Made by a program: the position numbers and the translations under genes. 64,000 nucleotides of DNA from Orlajensenia stereocauli (GTDB lineage Bacteria; Actinomycetota; Actinomycetes; Actinomycetales; Microbacteriaceae), in assembly GCF_039548895.1 (NCBI RefSeq), contig NZ_JBCLVG010000001.1; one strand, 5' to 3'. The notes below the pieces were generated by a model that had not been told where the DNA came from, did not search any database, and saw nothing but the letters and a program-made list of their open reading frames with translations. The number at the start of each line of letters is the position of its first letter. Within the stretch, counting starts at the first letter, position 1. Shown in pieces: positions 35,154-43,074 of the stretch.

Positions 35154-35450
35154 TCAGGCGGCCGAGCGGGGCTTCAGCAGCCCGGCCCTCTCCGGGTGCG
35201 ATTCGAACCACTCGGCGACGTACCAGCACATCGGGATGATGCGGAGGCGTGTGGTGCGCTCCACATCATCGACCGCGAACTCCACGAGTTCGCCGGCCAG
35301 GCCGTGCCCGCGCAGCCTGGGATTGGTGTACGCCCGCGTCATCGAGATGGAGTCGCCCAGCACGGAGTAGTCGAGGCTCGATGCGATGACGCCGTCGCGC
35401 AGCAGCACGTAGCGGTTCGCGTCCGGCTCGTTGAGGAACTGATCGGTCAT
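35154..35450 (-). CDS. Small GNAT-type N-acetyltransferase (YjdJ/NATD1-like)
   Basis: 98-aa minimal acetyltransferase: DYSVLGDSISMTRAYTNPRLRGHGLAGELVEFAV is the family core (strand-turn-acetyl-CoA loop RGHGLAG; shown in pieces), followed by RIIPMCWYVAEWFESHPE. ATG 35450 is 6 nt from TAGCCT on the minus strand, a leaderless arrangement. Confidence 0.88.
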   Translation of the reverse strand: MTDQFLNEPDANRYVLLRDGVIASSLDYSVLGDSISMTRAYTNPRLRGHGLAGELVEFAVDDVERTTRLRIIPMCWYVAEWFESHPERAGLLKPRSAA

Positions 35451-35462
35451 GCAACGAGGCTA
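35451..35462 (-). promoter_or_regulatory. -10 box for leaderless acetyltransferase gene
   Basis: TAGCCT (35462-35457, minus strand) followed by CGTTGC and then the ATG. Same geometry as upstream of the lacI-type, LAL, kinase and AMP-ligase genes. Confidence 0.5.
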
Positions 35463-35640
35463 CGCCCGACACAAAGGTGGCGTGTCGGGCTGGACAGAAC
35501 GGGTTGCGGCCAGTCTCGTCGGGCGGGGTCTGGACGACGCCGAAGCCGAGGGCAGGCGTGACGACGCCGTAGTTCAGGGGATCGTTGAGGTCCCACCCCG
35601 ACGCTGACCCCGAGCCATCCTCTGCAGGGAGGGCCTGCTG

Positions 35641-35979
35641 TTACCCGGCAGGAGGGGCCGCGCGGGTCTCCGTGGGCTCGTCACCCAGGATGAGGCCGGA
35701 GGCACGAGAGGCGGAGAGCATGAGGCTCTCGATCCAATCGCGATTGATGCTCGGCGTGCGCGAACCGCTGAAGTAGAAGCGGATGGGCACGCCGTTGTCG
35801 ATCCAGATCGAGTGGCGGCCGCTGCCGCGCTCCATCGGAACGGACCAGGTCAGGAAGAAGTCCTCGCGCCGGCGCAGCTTCGTCGAGACGACGAGCTGGA
35901 GGTGGGCGAGAGTGCGATCGTCGAAATCGAACTCCTCGCCGTCGTAGTAGAGAGCGCCCACGTGTAACTCCGTCATCAT
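35641..35979 (-). CDS. DUF7882-like small protein, copy 1
   Basis: 112-aa protein of a Microbacteriaceae-enriched family once loosely called ATP-dependent DNA ligase-like, without any ligase motif. Core: FDFDDRTLAHLQLVVSTKLRR, FFLTWSVP, SIWIDNGVPIRFYFSGSR, RDWIESLMLSA. ATG ATG at 35979/35976 leaves the exact start open. A paralogue is at 49357-49668. Divergent from a small hypothetical gene at 36074. Function unknown. Confidence 0.82.
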   Translation of the reverse strand: MMTELHVGALYYDGEEFDFDDRTLAHLQLVVSTKLRRREDFFLTWSVPMERGSGRHSIWIDNGVPIRFYFSGSRTPSINRDWIESLMLSASRASGLILGDEPTETRAAPPAG

Positions 35980-36073
35980 CCAACGCCGCGAATGCGGCAC
36001 GAGTGAACTTTACAGGCACTGTAGCCTTGGCGAGCGCCCCTGCTCGGGGCCGCCGACGAAGTGGAGTGGCTGG

Positions 36074-36334
36074 GTGATCATCAACAGACTGACTGTCGAC
36101 GGCAAGGACTACTTCCTGCCGGATCCCGTCACCGAACTCAAGAACGAGATCCTCACGGCGATCAAGGCCGGTGGCGGTTATGTGAACATCCCGCCGCTGA
36201 AGTCGGGTGGCTCCGGCCTCGACATCCTGTTCTCGCCGGGCATGCCCGTCACCTGGACGAGACTCGACGTGGGCGGCGCCCCCGAGGCCGACGACATCGC
36301 GGCGGCGAACACCGACTTCGACCTCGACGTCTGA
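36074..36334 (+). CDS. Small conserved hypothetical protein
   Basis: 86 aa, starts with GTG 36074 behind a GGAG site: IINRLTVDGKDYFLPDPV, LKNEILTAIKAGGGYVNIPP, FSPGMPVTWTRLDVG. The pattern suggests a small beta-rich protein; no known domain. Ends 3 bp before the convergent EAL gene. A TAGCCT box at about 36022 may be its promoter. Confidence 0.65.
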   Translation: MIINRLTVDGKDYFLPDPVTELKNEILTAIKAGGGYVNIPPLKSGGSGLDILFSPGMPVTWTRLDVGGAPEADDIAAANTDFDLDV

Positions 36335-36337
36335 GGC

Positions 36338-37126
36338 CTAGACGGCCGCGTTCCGCCCGGCGATGAAGTCCTCGACCTCGAGCCGAGGCAGGGGAGGGGC
36401 GATGAGGTATCCCTGCACGCGATCGCAGTGCAGGCGCCGCACGCGCTCCATCTGCTGCTCGGTCTCGACACCCTCGGCGACGACGCGCAGGCCTCGGCGA
36501 TGCACCAGATCGACGATCGCGTTCATCGCGCGCTGACCGGCCTCGCCCTCCTCCTGCACGATCGCCTGGTCGATCTTGAGCTCCGTCACCGGGAGGTTGA
36601 TCACCTGCTCCACCGTGGAGTGCCCGGTGCCGAAGTCGTCGACCGAGATGCCGACTCCGAGCGCCCGCACCTTCGCGAGGTCGCGCACGGCGGCTTCGAC
36701 GTCGGTGATCATCTGCGACTCCGTGATCTCGATCGTCAGCCGGCCCGGCCCGATGCCCTCACGGGCGTGGAACTCGTCGAGGTGGCCGAAGAAGCCCGGT
36801 GCCAGCTGAGTCGCCGACACGTTCACGGCGACCTCGATGGGGAGTCCGGCGCGCTGCCAGTCGGCTGCCAGACGGCATCCGTCCTCGATCATGAACCGGC
36901 CGATCGAATGGATGCTCCCGGTCTCCTCGGCAATGGGCACGAAGACGTCGGGGGCGATCGATCCGAGTTCCGGATGGCGCCACCGGCACAGCGCCTCCAC
37001 CGCCACGACCAGTCCCGTGACCGTGTCGATCTGCGGCTGGTAGTGGGCCAGGATCTCCCCGCGATCGACCGCGAACTCGAGGTCGCGGGCGAGGCGTTCC
37101 TCGCTGTAGGCGGTGCGTGGGTTCAT
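36338..37126 (-). CDS. EAL-domain c-di-GMP phosphodiesterase
   Basis: 262-aa stand-alone EAL protein. Catalytic set intact: EAL (44-46) in VEALCRWRHP, Asn in VNVSATQL, Glu in IEITES, DDFGTG in loop 6, Lys in LKIDQAIV, Glu in AEGVET and Gln in VQGYLIAPPL. It should hydrolyse c-di-GMP to pGpG. No sensor domain or membrane segment. ATG 37126 was chosen since upstream sequence is low-complexity Arg-rich. Divergent from the RsbQ-like/diguanylate cyclase pair, so synthesis and breakdown genes share a control region. Confidence 0.92.
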   Translation of the reverse strand: MNPRTAYSEERLARDLEFAVDRGEILAHYQPQIDTVTGLVVAVEALCRWRHPELGSIAPDVFVPIAEETGSIHSIGRFMIEDGCRLAADWQRAGLPIEVAVNVSATQLAPGFFGHLDEFHAREGIGPGRLTIEITESQMITDVEAAVRDLAKVRALGVGISVDDFGTGHSTVEQVINLPVTELKIDQAIVQEEGEAGQRAMNAIVDLVHRRGLRVVAEGVETEQQMERVRRLHCDRVQGYLIAPPLPRLEVEDFIAGRNAAV

Positions 37127-37428
37127 GAGCCTTACGATTCGTGGGCGGCGTTGCTCAATGGTGCGTGGCGGTGGTCCCCGGCGCAACCGGCCCGATGGCG
37201 GCTGCTCATGCTGTATGGTTCGCGGTCGACGTCCCGTGAGGGTGGTTGCGGTGCCGTGCGGCATCCGCCCGCCTGGAGCTGCCGAGACCGGGATCTCCGG
37301 CGTCGGGACCGCGGATGCCGCACCCCGAACGCCAGAAGCCGTCCCTCTTGTAGTACCGCTAAACTGGTTGAACCAGTCAGGCCCGCGTTCGTTGGGGGCT
37401 AGCAGAGCCGCCCCCGAAGGAATCAGAC
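37127..37428. other. Divergent control region, EAL versus RsbQ/DGC
   Basis: 302 bp without a convincing gene. It holds a TAAACT -10-like box (37360-37365) overlapping the palindrome at 37363-37377, and a GGGGGC/GCCCCC hairpin (37394-37399 and 37410-37415) just before the GAAGGAA ribosome site of the RsbQ-like gene. Toward the EAL gene I see no clear promoter. Confidence 0.6.
37363..37377. promoter_or_regulatory. Palindrome at RsbQ/DGC promoter
   Basis: ACTGGTT-G-AACCAGT, a perfect repeat with 7-bp arms overlapping a TAAACT box. Placement over the -10 suits a repressor operator. No local regulator gene fits by position. Confidence 0.5.
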
Positions 37429-38247
37429 ATGACGATCACCCAACCGCTCGACGCGAGCGTCCTGAGCCGCAACAACGTGAAGATCTCGGGGAATCCCGCG
37501 GGTAGACCGATCGTCTTCGCCCACGGTTTCGGATGCAGCCAGGAGATGTGGCGGCTCGTCGCCCCGGCCTTCGAGAGCGACTACAAGGTCGTGCTCTTCG
37601 ACCACGTGGGAGCTGGGGGTTCGGACCTCACCGCCTACGACCGGTCGAAGTACGACTCGCTCCACGGCTACGCCGACGACGTGCTCGAGATCCTCGAGGC
37701 GCTCGACCTGAGCGACGCAGTGTACGTCGGTCACTCCGTGAGCGCAATGGTCGGTGTTCTGGCTTCCGCGCACGACTCGTCGCGGTTCGGGTCCCTGGTG
37801 CTCGTCGGTCCCTCACCGCGCTACGTGGATGACGTCGACTACACCGGCGGATTCAGCCAGGCCGACATCGACGGTCTGCTCGACGCACTCGATGCGAACT
37901 ACCTCGGGTGGTCCTCGGATCTCGCGCCGCTGATCATGGGCAACAGCGAGCAGCCCGAGCTCGGCGAGGAACTCACGGCGAGCTTCTGCACCATCGACCC
38001 CGCGATCGCGCGTCACTTCGCGAGGGTCACCTTCAGCTCGGACAACCGCGACGACCTCAAGGACGTCGTGACGCCCACGCTGATCCTGCAGTGCAACGAC
38101 GACATCATCGCGCCGCGCGTCGTCGGCGAGTTCGTGCACAGCCAGATCCCGGGCAGCCGCTTCGTGATGCTGGAGGCCACGGGTCACTGCCCGAACCTGT
38201 CGAGCCCTGACGAGGTCGTGAAGGAGATCCAGGGCTTCCTGCGATGA
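37429..38247 (+). CDS. rsbQ: RsbQ-like alpha/beta hydrolase
   Basis: 272-aa hydrolase closely following B. subtilis RsbQ along its length: NNVKISGNPAGRPIVFAHGF, MWRLVAPAFESDYKVVLFDHVG, GHSVSAMVGVLAS (Ser103), FCTIDPAIARHFA, LQCNDDIIAPRVVG (Asp225) and GHCPNLS (His253). RsbQ is the partner that energy stress needs for RsbP (PAS-phosphatase) activation, and it is related to plant D14/KAI2 receptors. Here the ATGA overlap at 38244 couples it to a PAS-GAF-GGDEF cyclase instead, suggesting it feeds a small ligand to that PAS domain. ATG 37429 has a GAAGGAA site. Confidence 0.93.
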   Translation: MTITQPLDASVLSRNNVKISGNPAGRPIVFAHGFGCSQEMWRLVAPAFESDYKVVLFDHVGAGGSDLTAYDRSKYDSLHGYADDVLEILEALDLSDAVYVGHSVSAMVGVLASAHDSSRFGSLVLVGPSPRYVDDVDYTGGFSQADIDGLLDALDANYLGWSSDLAPLIMGNSEQPELGEELTASFCTIDPAIARHFARVTFSSDNRDDLKDVVTPTLILQCNDDIIAPRVVGEFVHSQIPGSRFVMLEATGHCPNLSSPDEVVKEIQGFLR

Positions 38248-39638
38248 CCGAGCTCGAGACCTCGTTCGAGGACCTCTACGAGCACGCGCCGTGCGGCCAC
38301 ATGTCGCTGACGACCGACGGCACGATCGTGCGGGTCAACCGCACCTTCCTCGACTGGACGGGCTATACCGCTGCCGAGCTCGTCGGCCGGCCGTTCGCCG
38401 ACCTGCTCACGCGGGGCAGCCAGATCTTCGCCGAGACGCGCTACCTCCCGGTGCTCCTCCTCGAGGGCTCCGTGAAAGAGGTCGCCCTCACCATGGTGTG
38501 CGCAGACGGCTCCGGCCTGCCCACCCTGGTCAACTCGGTCGTGGTGGAGCAGACGAGGGACGAGCCCGGGCTCATCCGCACCGCCGTCTTCGACGCGACC
38601 GATCGCCAGAACTACGAGCGCGACCTGCTCACCTCCCGCCGCCAGGCCGAGGCATCCGAAGAGCACGTGCGCGTGCTCCAGCGAGCGTCGTCAGCCTTCG
38701 TCAGCAGCAGTTCGGAGGAGGAGCTGGCCCAGGCCATCGTCGAGAGCATGCGGCAGGGCTTCGCGGCGGCATCCGTCGCCGTGCTCCTCCCCGACGAAGC
38801 GGGGCAGCTGGCGCTGGTCGCCGGGGAACTCCCCGGAAGCGAGAGGGGCCCCGAGCTCGAGGCTCTCCACAGCGGGAAGGTGGTGGTGCTCGCCGATCGT
38901 CGCGCTGTGGGCGATCGCTACCCGGCGCTCGCCGATGAGCTGAGGTCCGCACGCCTCGAAGCCGTGACGGCGACGCCGCTGTCGTTCGAGGGGGCGACAT
39001 CCGGTGTCGTGCTCTGCTACTTCGGCCGTGCGCGCTCCTTCGACGACGATGCCATCGAGCTGCAGGAGGCCGTGGCCAGGCAGGCCTCGGAAGCGCTGGC
39101 CCGCGTACGTCTGCAGCGACGCCTGGAACGGATGGCGCTCTTCGACCAGCTCACCGGGCTCGCCAACCGGCAGCTGCTCAAGGTGCGCCTCGAGGAGGCG
39201 CTCGCGACCGGGCAGCGCACCCACCATTCGACGGCGCTCATCTTCCTCGACCTCGACGGATTCAAGACCGTCAACGACGAGCTGGGGCACGTGGCGGGCG
39301 ACGCTGTGCTGCGGGAGGTGGCGACGCGCCTGCGCTCGACGATCCGTCCGAGCGATGTGGCCGGCCGTTTCGGGGGCGATGAGTTCGTCATCATCTGCGA
39401 GGACGCAGACGTCGATGCCGCATCCGCCGTCGCCGAGAGACTCCGTGACGTCGTGGGTGTTCCCGTGCCCGGCATCCCCGACGAGTACTCGGTCTCGGCG
39501 AGTATCGGCGTCGCCGTGCACTCACCGGGGATATCGCAGTCGGTCACTCCCGACCGGCTGTTCGACCTCGCCGACACGGCGATGTACACGTCGAAGAACT
39601 CAGGGAAGAACCGCACGACGGCCGTCATCGTCGCCTGA
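38244..39638 (+). CDS. PAS-GAF-GGDEF diguanylate cyclase
   Basis: 464-aa soluble cyclase. PAS at about 8-125 (YEHAPCGHMSLTTDGTIVRV, FLDWTGYTAAELVGRPF), a short coiled segment, GAF at about 145-285 and GGDEF at 300-464. The signature GGDEF is intact (377-381), and an RxxD inhibitory site (RPSD, 368-371) lies five residues before it. It should make c-di-GMP under PAS/GAF control with product inhibition. The gene begins inside the RsbQ-like gene's stop (ATGA), the position RsbP holds next to RsbQ in Bacillus. Confidence 0.93.
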   Translation: MTELETSFEDLYEHAPCGHMSLTTDGTIVRVNRTFLDWTGYTAAELVGRPFADLLTRGSQIFAETRYLPVLLLEGSVKEVALTMVCADGSGLPTLVNSVVVEQTRDEPGLIRTAVFDATDRQNYERDLLTSRRQAEASEEHVRVLQRASSAFVSSSSEEELAQAIVESMRQGFAAASVAVLLPDEAGQLALVAGELPGSERGPELEALHSGKVVVLADRRAVGDRYPALADELRSARLEAVTATPLSFEGATSGVVLCYFGRARSFDDDAIELQEAVARQASEALARVRLQRRLERMALFDQLTGLANRQLLKVRLEEALATGQRTHHSTALIFLDLDGFKTVNDELGHVAGDAVLREVATRLRSTIRPSDVAGRFGGDEFVIICEDADVDAASAVAERLRDVVGVPVPGIPDEYSVSASIGVAVHSPGISQSVTPDRLFDLADTAMYTSKNSGKNRTTAVIVA

Positions 39639-39687
39639 CGCGCGGCCTGCGAGTGCCCTGTCGCGTGACTCGGTCTCGCGGGGGACC

Positions 39688-40569
39688 TCAGGACCTGCGC
39701 CGTGGCCGAAGCTCGCGCAGTGCCTCGCGAAGTTCGCCCTCGACTCCGGCGGCGGATGGTCGCCGACCGGGATCGCGTGCCGTCATGCGGTCGATCAGCG
39801 ATCGCCACGGCTCCGGCACGGTCTCGGCAGGCATGTCCGGCCCGCGATTCAGGCGAGCCATCGCCGAGGCGACCGGGATGCCGGGGAAGGCCCGGGTGCG
39901 GGTGAAGCACTCCAGCATCACGAGCCCGAGCGAGTAGATGTCGGATGCCGTGGTGAGGGGCTGGTTCCGCACCTGCTCCGGACTCAGGTAGGCGGGGGTT
40001 CCGGTGATGTTCTCCGACTGGAATACCGATGACTCCGTCGACACGGCGATGCCGAAATCAGTGAGCACGGCCCTCTCGCGGGAGTACTGAGTGCCGTAGT
40101 TCACGATCATCACGTTCGACGGGGTGATGTCGCGGTGGATCACGCCGTTCGCATGGATGTACTCGAGGGTCTCGGCCACTTCGTAGCCGAACTCACCGAT
40201 CTCCCGCACCGAGATGGCCCGTTCGGCCAGTCTGTCGCGCAGGGTGGTGCCGCGCACCAACTGCATCACGAGGAACGGACGGGGATCGTCGGGGGCAGAC
40301 GTGTCGACGCCGGCGTCGATGATCGAGACGACTCCGTGGTGGCTGAGCCCCGCGAGCATGCGGAGTTCCGCGCGGTAGGTCTCGACGTGCTCCTCGTTGC
40401 CGCCGCTGAACACCTTGATCGCCACGTCGCGGCCGAGGTACTCGTCGCGCCCACGGAAGACCGACGCCATGCCGCCACGGGCGATCAACGAGAGCGGCCT
40501 GTAGCGGTCGAGCAGCAGGGGGGCCGTCAGGGTTCGCTTCTGGGTGCTCACCCGCGCCTCCCGATCCAT
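39688..40569 (-). CDS. Soluble serine/threonine protein kinase (PknB-like catalytic domain)
   Basis: 293-aa Hanks-type kinase with almost nothing outside the catalytic domain: glycine loop ARGGMASVF, Lys52 in VAIKVF, catalytic loop HRDITPSN (His145-Asn152), DFG 171-173, activation/P+1 segment GTPAYLSPEQ and DIYSLGLVM. It has no membrane segment or PASTA repeats, unlike PknB. ATG 40569 is 6 nt from TAAGGT (leaderless), while an internal GTG at 40551 has a GGGAGG site. It converges on the diguanylate cyclase gene; any functional link is speculative. Confidence 0.92.
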   Translation of the reverse strand: MDREARVSTQKRTLTAPLLLDRYRPLSLIARGGMASVFRGRDEYLGRDVAIKVFSGGNEEHVETYRAELRMLAGLSHHGVVSIIDAGVDTSAPDDPRPFLVMQLVRGTTLRDRLAERAISVREIGEFGYEVAETLEYIHANGVIHRDITPSNVMIVNYGTQYSRERAVLTDFGIAVSTESSVFQSENITGTPAYLSPEQVRNQPLTTASDIYSLGLVMLECFTRTRAFPGIPVASAMARLNRGPDMPAETVPEPWRSLIDRMTARDPGRRPSAAGVEGELREALRELRPRRRS

Positions 40570-40650
40570 GGCATCACCTTATGGGCGAGCGGAAGCCGCG
40601 CAGAAGCCCGGACTGGGGGATTGACAAATCTCCCGCCGAGCAGCTCCGGA

Positions 40651-41913
40651 TCACCACCCGCCCAGATAAGCCTCCACGTCCACCTCGTCGACGATCCGCT
40701 CGACACCGCTCGATCGCATCTCGAGGGTCGGCAGCGATTCGGCTTCCGGCCAGCGCGCCTGGCGGGTCCGCTCGCGTCGCGAGATCAGGCGCAGGAGCGC
40801 GGTGCCGTCGAGGTCGCACAGCACGACGGCGGCGACGCGACCGCCGTCGATGGCCTCGACGGCATCGACCAGCCCGCCGGGATGTACCCGCACGGGCGCC
40901 TCGATGGTGACGTCCGTTCGTACCCGATCGAATCGCTCCGACTCGACGCCCGTCGACGTGACGACAGCGGCACCGGGAAGCTCGGCGAGCACGGAATCCA
41001 GGCTCACGAAGCGCTGACCGGCCGATGCGTCGTCGGGCGGCCCGGAGACGGCGATGTCCACCCGTCCCGGTCGCATGCCCCGCCCGCGAGACCCGGGAAC
41101 GGGGATGAGGTCGGAGAGGCGCAATGTCTCCTCGTTCTTGGCCGCGAGGTCCGCCGACTCGCGCCCAGCCTGATCGGGTCCGTCGTGCCAGGCGACGGCA
41201 TCCGGCACATGAGCGAGGACGGCGCCGTGCAGCCAGGCCCGATACGCCCATTCCCAGTCCTCGCCGCCGTACGCGGTGAACGACTCGTCGAAGCCTCCGG
41301 TCTCGGCGAAGAAGCGGCGCGTGCACGCGATGACCGCTCCGACGACGAAGCGATAGCTGCGGTGGTCGGCCCTCAGCAGGGCTTCCGATTCACTGTAGGC
41401 ATCGAGCAGCCACGTGGGCTCGGGCAACGCCCGCTCGGGTCCGATGACCTCGATCGCAGCGCTGGCAGGTGTGTCCTCGAGGTCGGCGTGCAGGCGGTGG
41501 CCCACGGTGACGCAGTCCCAGTTCAGGGCGGGCAGCCGCGAGATGGCCCGGAGGTAGTCCGGCTCCGGAGCGGTGTCGGCATCGAGGAACACGAGCACGT
41601 CGTGTGTGGCGGCGGTGAATCCCAGGTTGCGGGCTGCCGCCAGTCGGAATCCTCGATCGTCCTGCGTGATGAGCCGCACGTGGGGCGGCACTCGCGGCGA
41701 CTCGGCGGATCCGTCATCGACGACGATGATCTCGACCGAGGCGCGCGGGTAGTCCTGCCGATCCAGCGCGTGGAGCGTGCGAGCGAGTTGCTCGGGTTGC
41801 TCGTAGTGGGCGACGATGACCGAGATCGACGGCAGCGTGGCCGGCGTCATCCCGTCGAGGAGGTCCCAGCGATTGCCGGGGAGGCCTCGATCGGGGTTGT
41901 ACTGGGCGCTCAC
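40651..41913 (-). CDS. Family 2 glycosyltransferase with C-terminal extension
   Basis: 420-aa protein. Residues about 20-245 are a GT-A domain (SVIVAHYEQPEQLARTL, EIIVVDDGS, DVLVFLDADTAPEPDYL, acceptor motif YGGEDWEWAYRAW). The last ~170 residues form an unrecognised alpha/beta region with repeating strands (AAVVTSTGVESERF, AAVVLCDLDGTALLRLI). GTG 41913 overlaps the upstream GT4 stop (GTGA), so it is co-translated. Acceptor and donor unknown; part of the glycan island 40.6-49.3 kb. Confidence 0.88.
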   Translation of the reverse strand: MSAQYNPDRGLPGNRWDLLDGMTPATLPSISVIVAHYEQPEQLARTLHALDRQDYPRASVEIIVVDDGSAESPRVPPHVRLITQDDRGFRLAAARNLGFTAATHDVLVFLDADTAPEPDYLRAISRLPALNWDCVTVGHRLHADLEDTPASAAIEVIGPERALPEPTWLLDAYSESEALLRADHRSYRFVVGAVIACTRRFFAETGGFDESFTAYGGEDWEWAYRAWLHGAVLAHVPDAVAWHDGPDQAGRESADLAAKNEETLRLSDLIPVPGSRGRGMRPGRVDIAVSGPPDDASAGQRFVSLDSVLAELPGAAVVTSTGVESERFDRVRTDVTIEAPVRVHPGGLVDAVEAIDGGRVAAVVLCDLDGTALLRLISRRERTRQARWPEAESLPTLEMRSSGVERIVDEVDVEAYLGGW

Positions 41914-42968
41914 CGGAGGGCCAGCCCGGACCACCAGTCTCGATAGGCCAGAGCCGCATCGGAGAGAGTGGGACGCAGCGAGGTCCGCGGAGGCACGCGT
42001 GTCGAGTCGGGCGAACGCCACGCGTGCAGGAGGGCGTCCGAGAGATCCGACGGCGCGTACATCGTGAGCGTGCCGGGCCGGAGAGCGTCCATCTCCCTCG
42101 CATACCTCGAGGCGCGAACGAGTGGGCGGCGTCCCCGCTCGGCCCAGTCGCTCATCGACCGGGACGCCGACAGGTGCTGATGGGCAGCCACGGGGATGCC
42201 GTCCGCGGCGAGCCGGCGCTCGAACTCGTCGTCGTCGAGCACGCCGGTGACCTCGAGGTCGACGCCGAGTTCCCGAGCCTGCACTCGCAGCCGCTCCACG
42301 TCGGCCTCGTGCCCGCGTGACGGCCCGCCGATGGCGACGACCCGTGCTCCTTCGATCGGGGTGCCATCCGCGCGCAGACGCGAGACGACGGTCGCGGCAG
42401 CTTCGATGGCGTCGAGATGTCCCTTGCCCGGGTAGATGTAGCCGGCGATCAGCACGGTGAGACGGCCGGGAATCGGCGAACGCGGGTCGCTGCTGAGGGG
42501 AACCTCTGCGGTGGTTCCGAGCGGGATCACCGTCACGGATGCCGCCGGCAGGCCGAGGTGCTCGACGACGAGCTCGGCTTCATGCCGGCTGTTGACCACG
42601 ACACCGTCGGATGCGTCGATGAATCGACCGTACGCGGCCGCCCTCCGCGCATAGGCGGAGCCGTCCGACCCCTGCGGCAGGTCGTGCAGGGTGATGGTGA
42701 GCCTGGTGAGGGCGGCGAGCTGCTCCACCGTCTCAGCCGCCTCCTCGGGAGTCGACCCGAAGAGCCTGTCGGTGACGTGGGCGTGCACACGGTCTGCGCC
42801 GACGACGGCCCGTGCCGCCGCAGCTCCATCCGCGACGACCATGGGCCGCCGCGCGAATCCGCCAGCCTCGGCGGCGGCGGCGAGGTCGCGCGCGTACCTC
42901 GTGACGCCGTGGCGCGACGGTCCGACGACCAGGAGGTCGGGCGCATCGGTGGCGGGCATCTGGCACAT
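41910..42968 (-). CDS. Family 4-like glycosyltransferase
   Basis: 352-aa GT-B protein: N-domain LLVVGPSRHGVTRYARDLA, VHAHVTDRLFG and ITLHDLPQGSDG; C-domain VTVIPLGTTAEVPL, LIAGYIYPGKGHLDAI and LEVTGVLDDDEFERRL. The usual E-x7-E motif near the end is not obvious, so activity is less certain. ATG 42968 has a GGAGGGGGAG site (ATG 42959 is possible). Divergent from the next glycosyltransferase operon. Confidence 0.85.
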   Translation of the reverse strand: MCQMPATDAPDLLVVGPSRHGVTRYARDLAAAAEAGGFARRPMVVADGAAAARAVVGADRVHAHVTDRLFGSTPEEAAETVEQLAALTRLTITLHDLPQGSDGSAYARRAAAYGRFIDASDGVVVNSRHEAELVVEHLGLPAASVTVIPLGTTAEVPLSSDPRSPIPGRLTVLIAGYIYPGKGHLDAIEAAATVVSRLRADGTPIEGARVVAIGGPSRGHEADVERLRVQARELGVDLEVTGVLDDDEFERRLAADGIPVAAHQHLSASRSMSDWAERGRRPLVRASRYAREMDALRPGTLTMYAPSDLSDALLHAWRSPDSTRVPPRTSLRPTLSDAALAYRDWWSGLALR

Positions 42969-43033
42969 GCTTGTTCATCTCCCCCTCCACGTCAAGGCCC
43001 ATTCGGCTCAGCGGCGGCAGACATACGGTTGGC

Positions 43034-43058
43034 CGTGCGTCACGACCCTGTACGCACG
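43034..43058. promoter_or_regulatory. Inverted repeat between divergent glycosyltransferase operons
   Basis: CGTGCGT (43034-43040) and ACGCACG (43052-43058) with an 11-nt spacer, just upstream of the AGAGAGG ribosome site of the plus-strand operon. Either an operator or an mRNA leader hairpin. Confidence 0.35.
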
Positions 43059-43074
43059 ACCAGAGAGGTACAAC

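Noticed and set aside
35200..35209. GATTCGAACC, resembling a tRNA T-loop
   Set aside because: Lies inside the acetyltransferase coding sequence (EWFESHPE on the other strand) with no acceptor or anticodon stem around it. A similar GATTCGAAC near 62964 is also coding.
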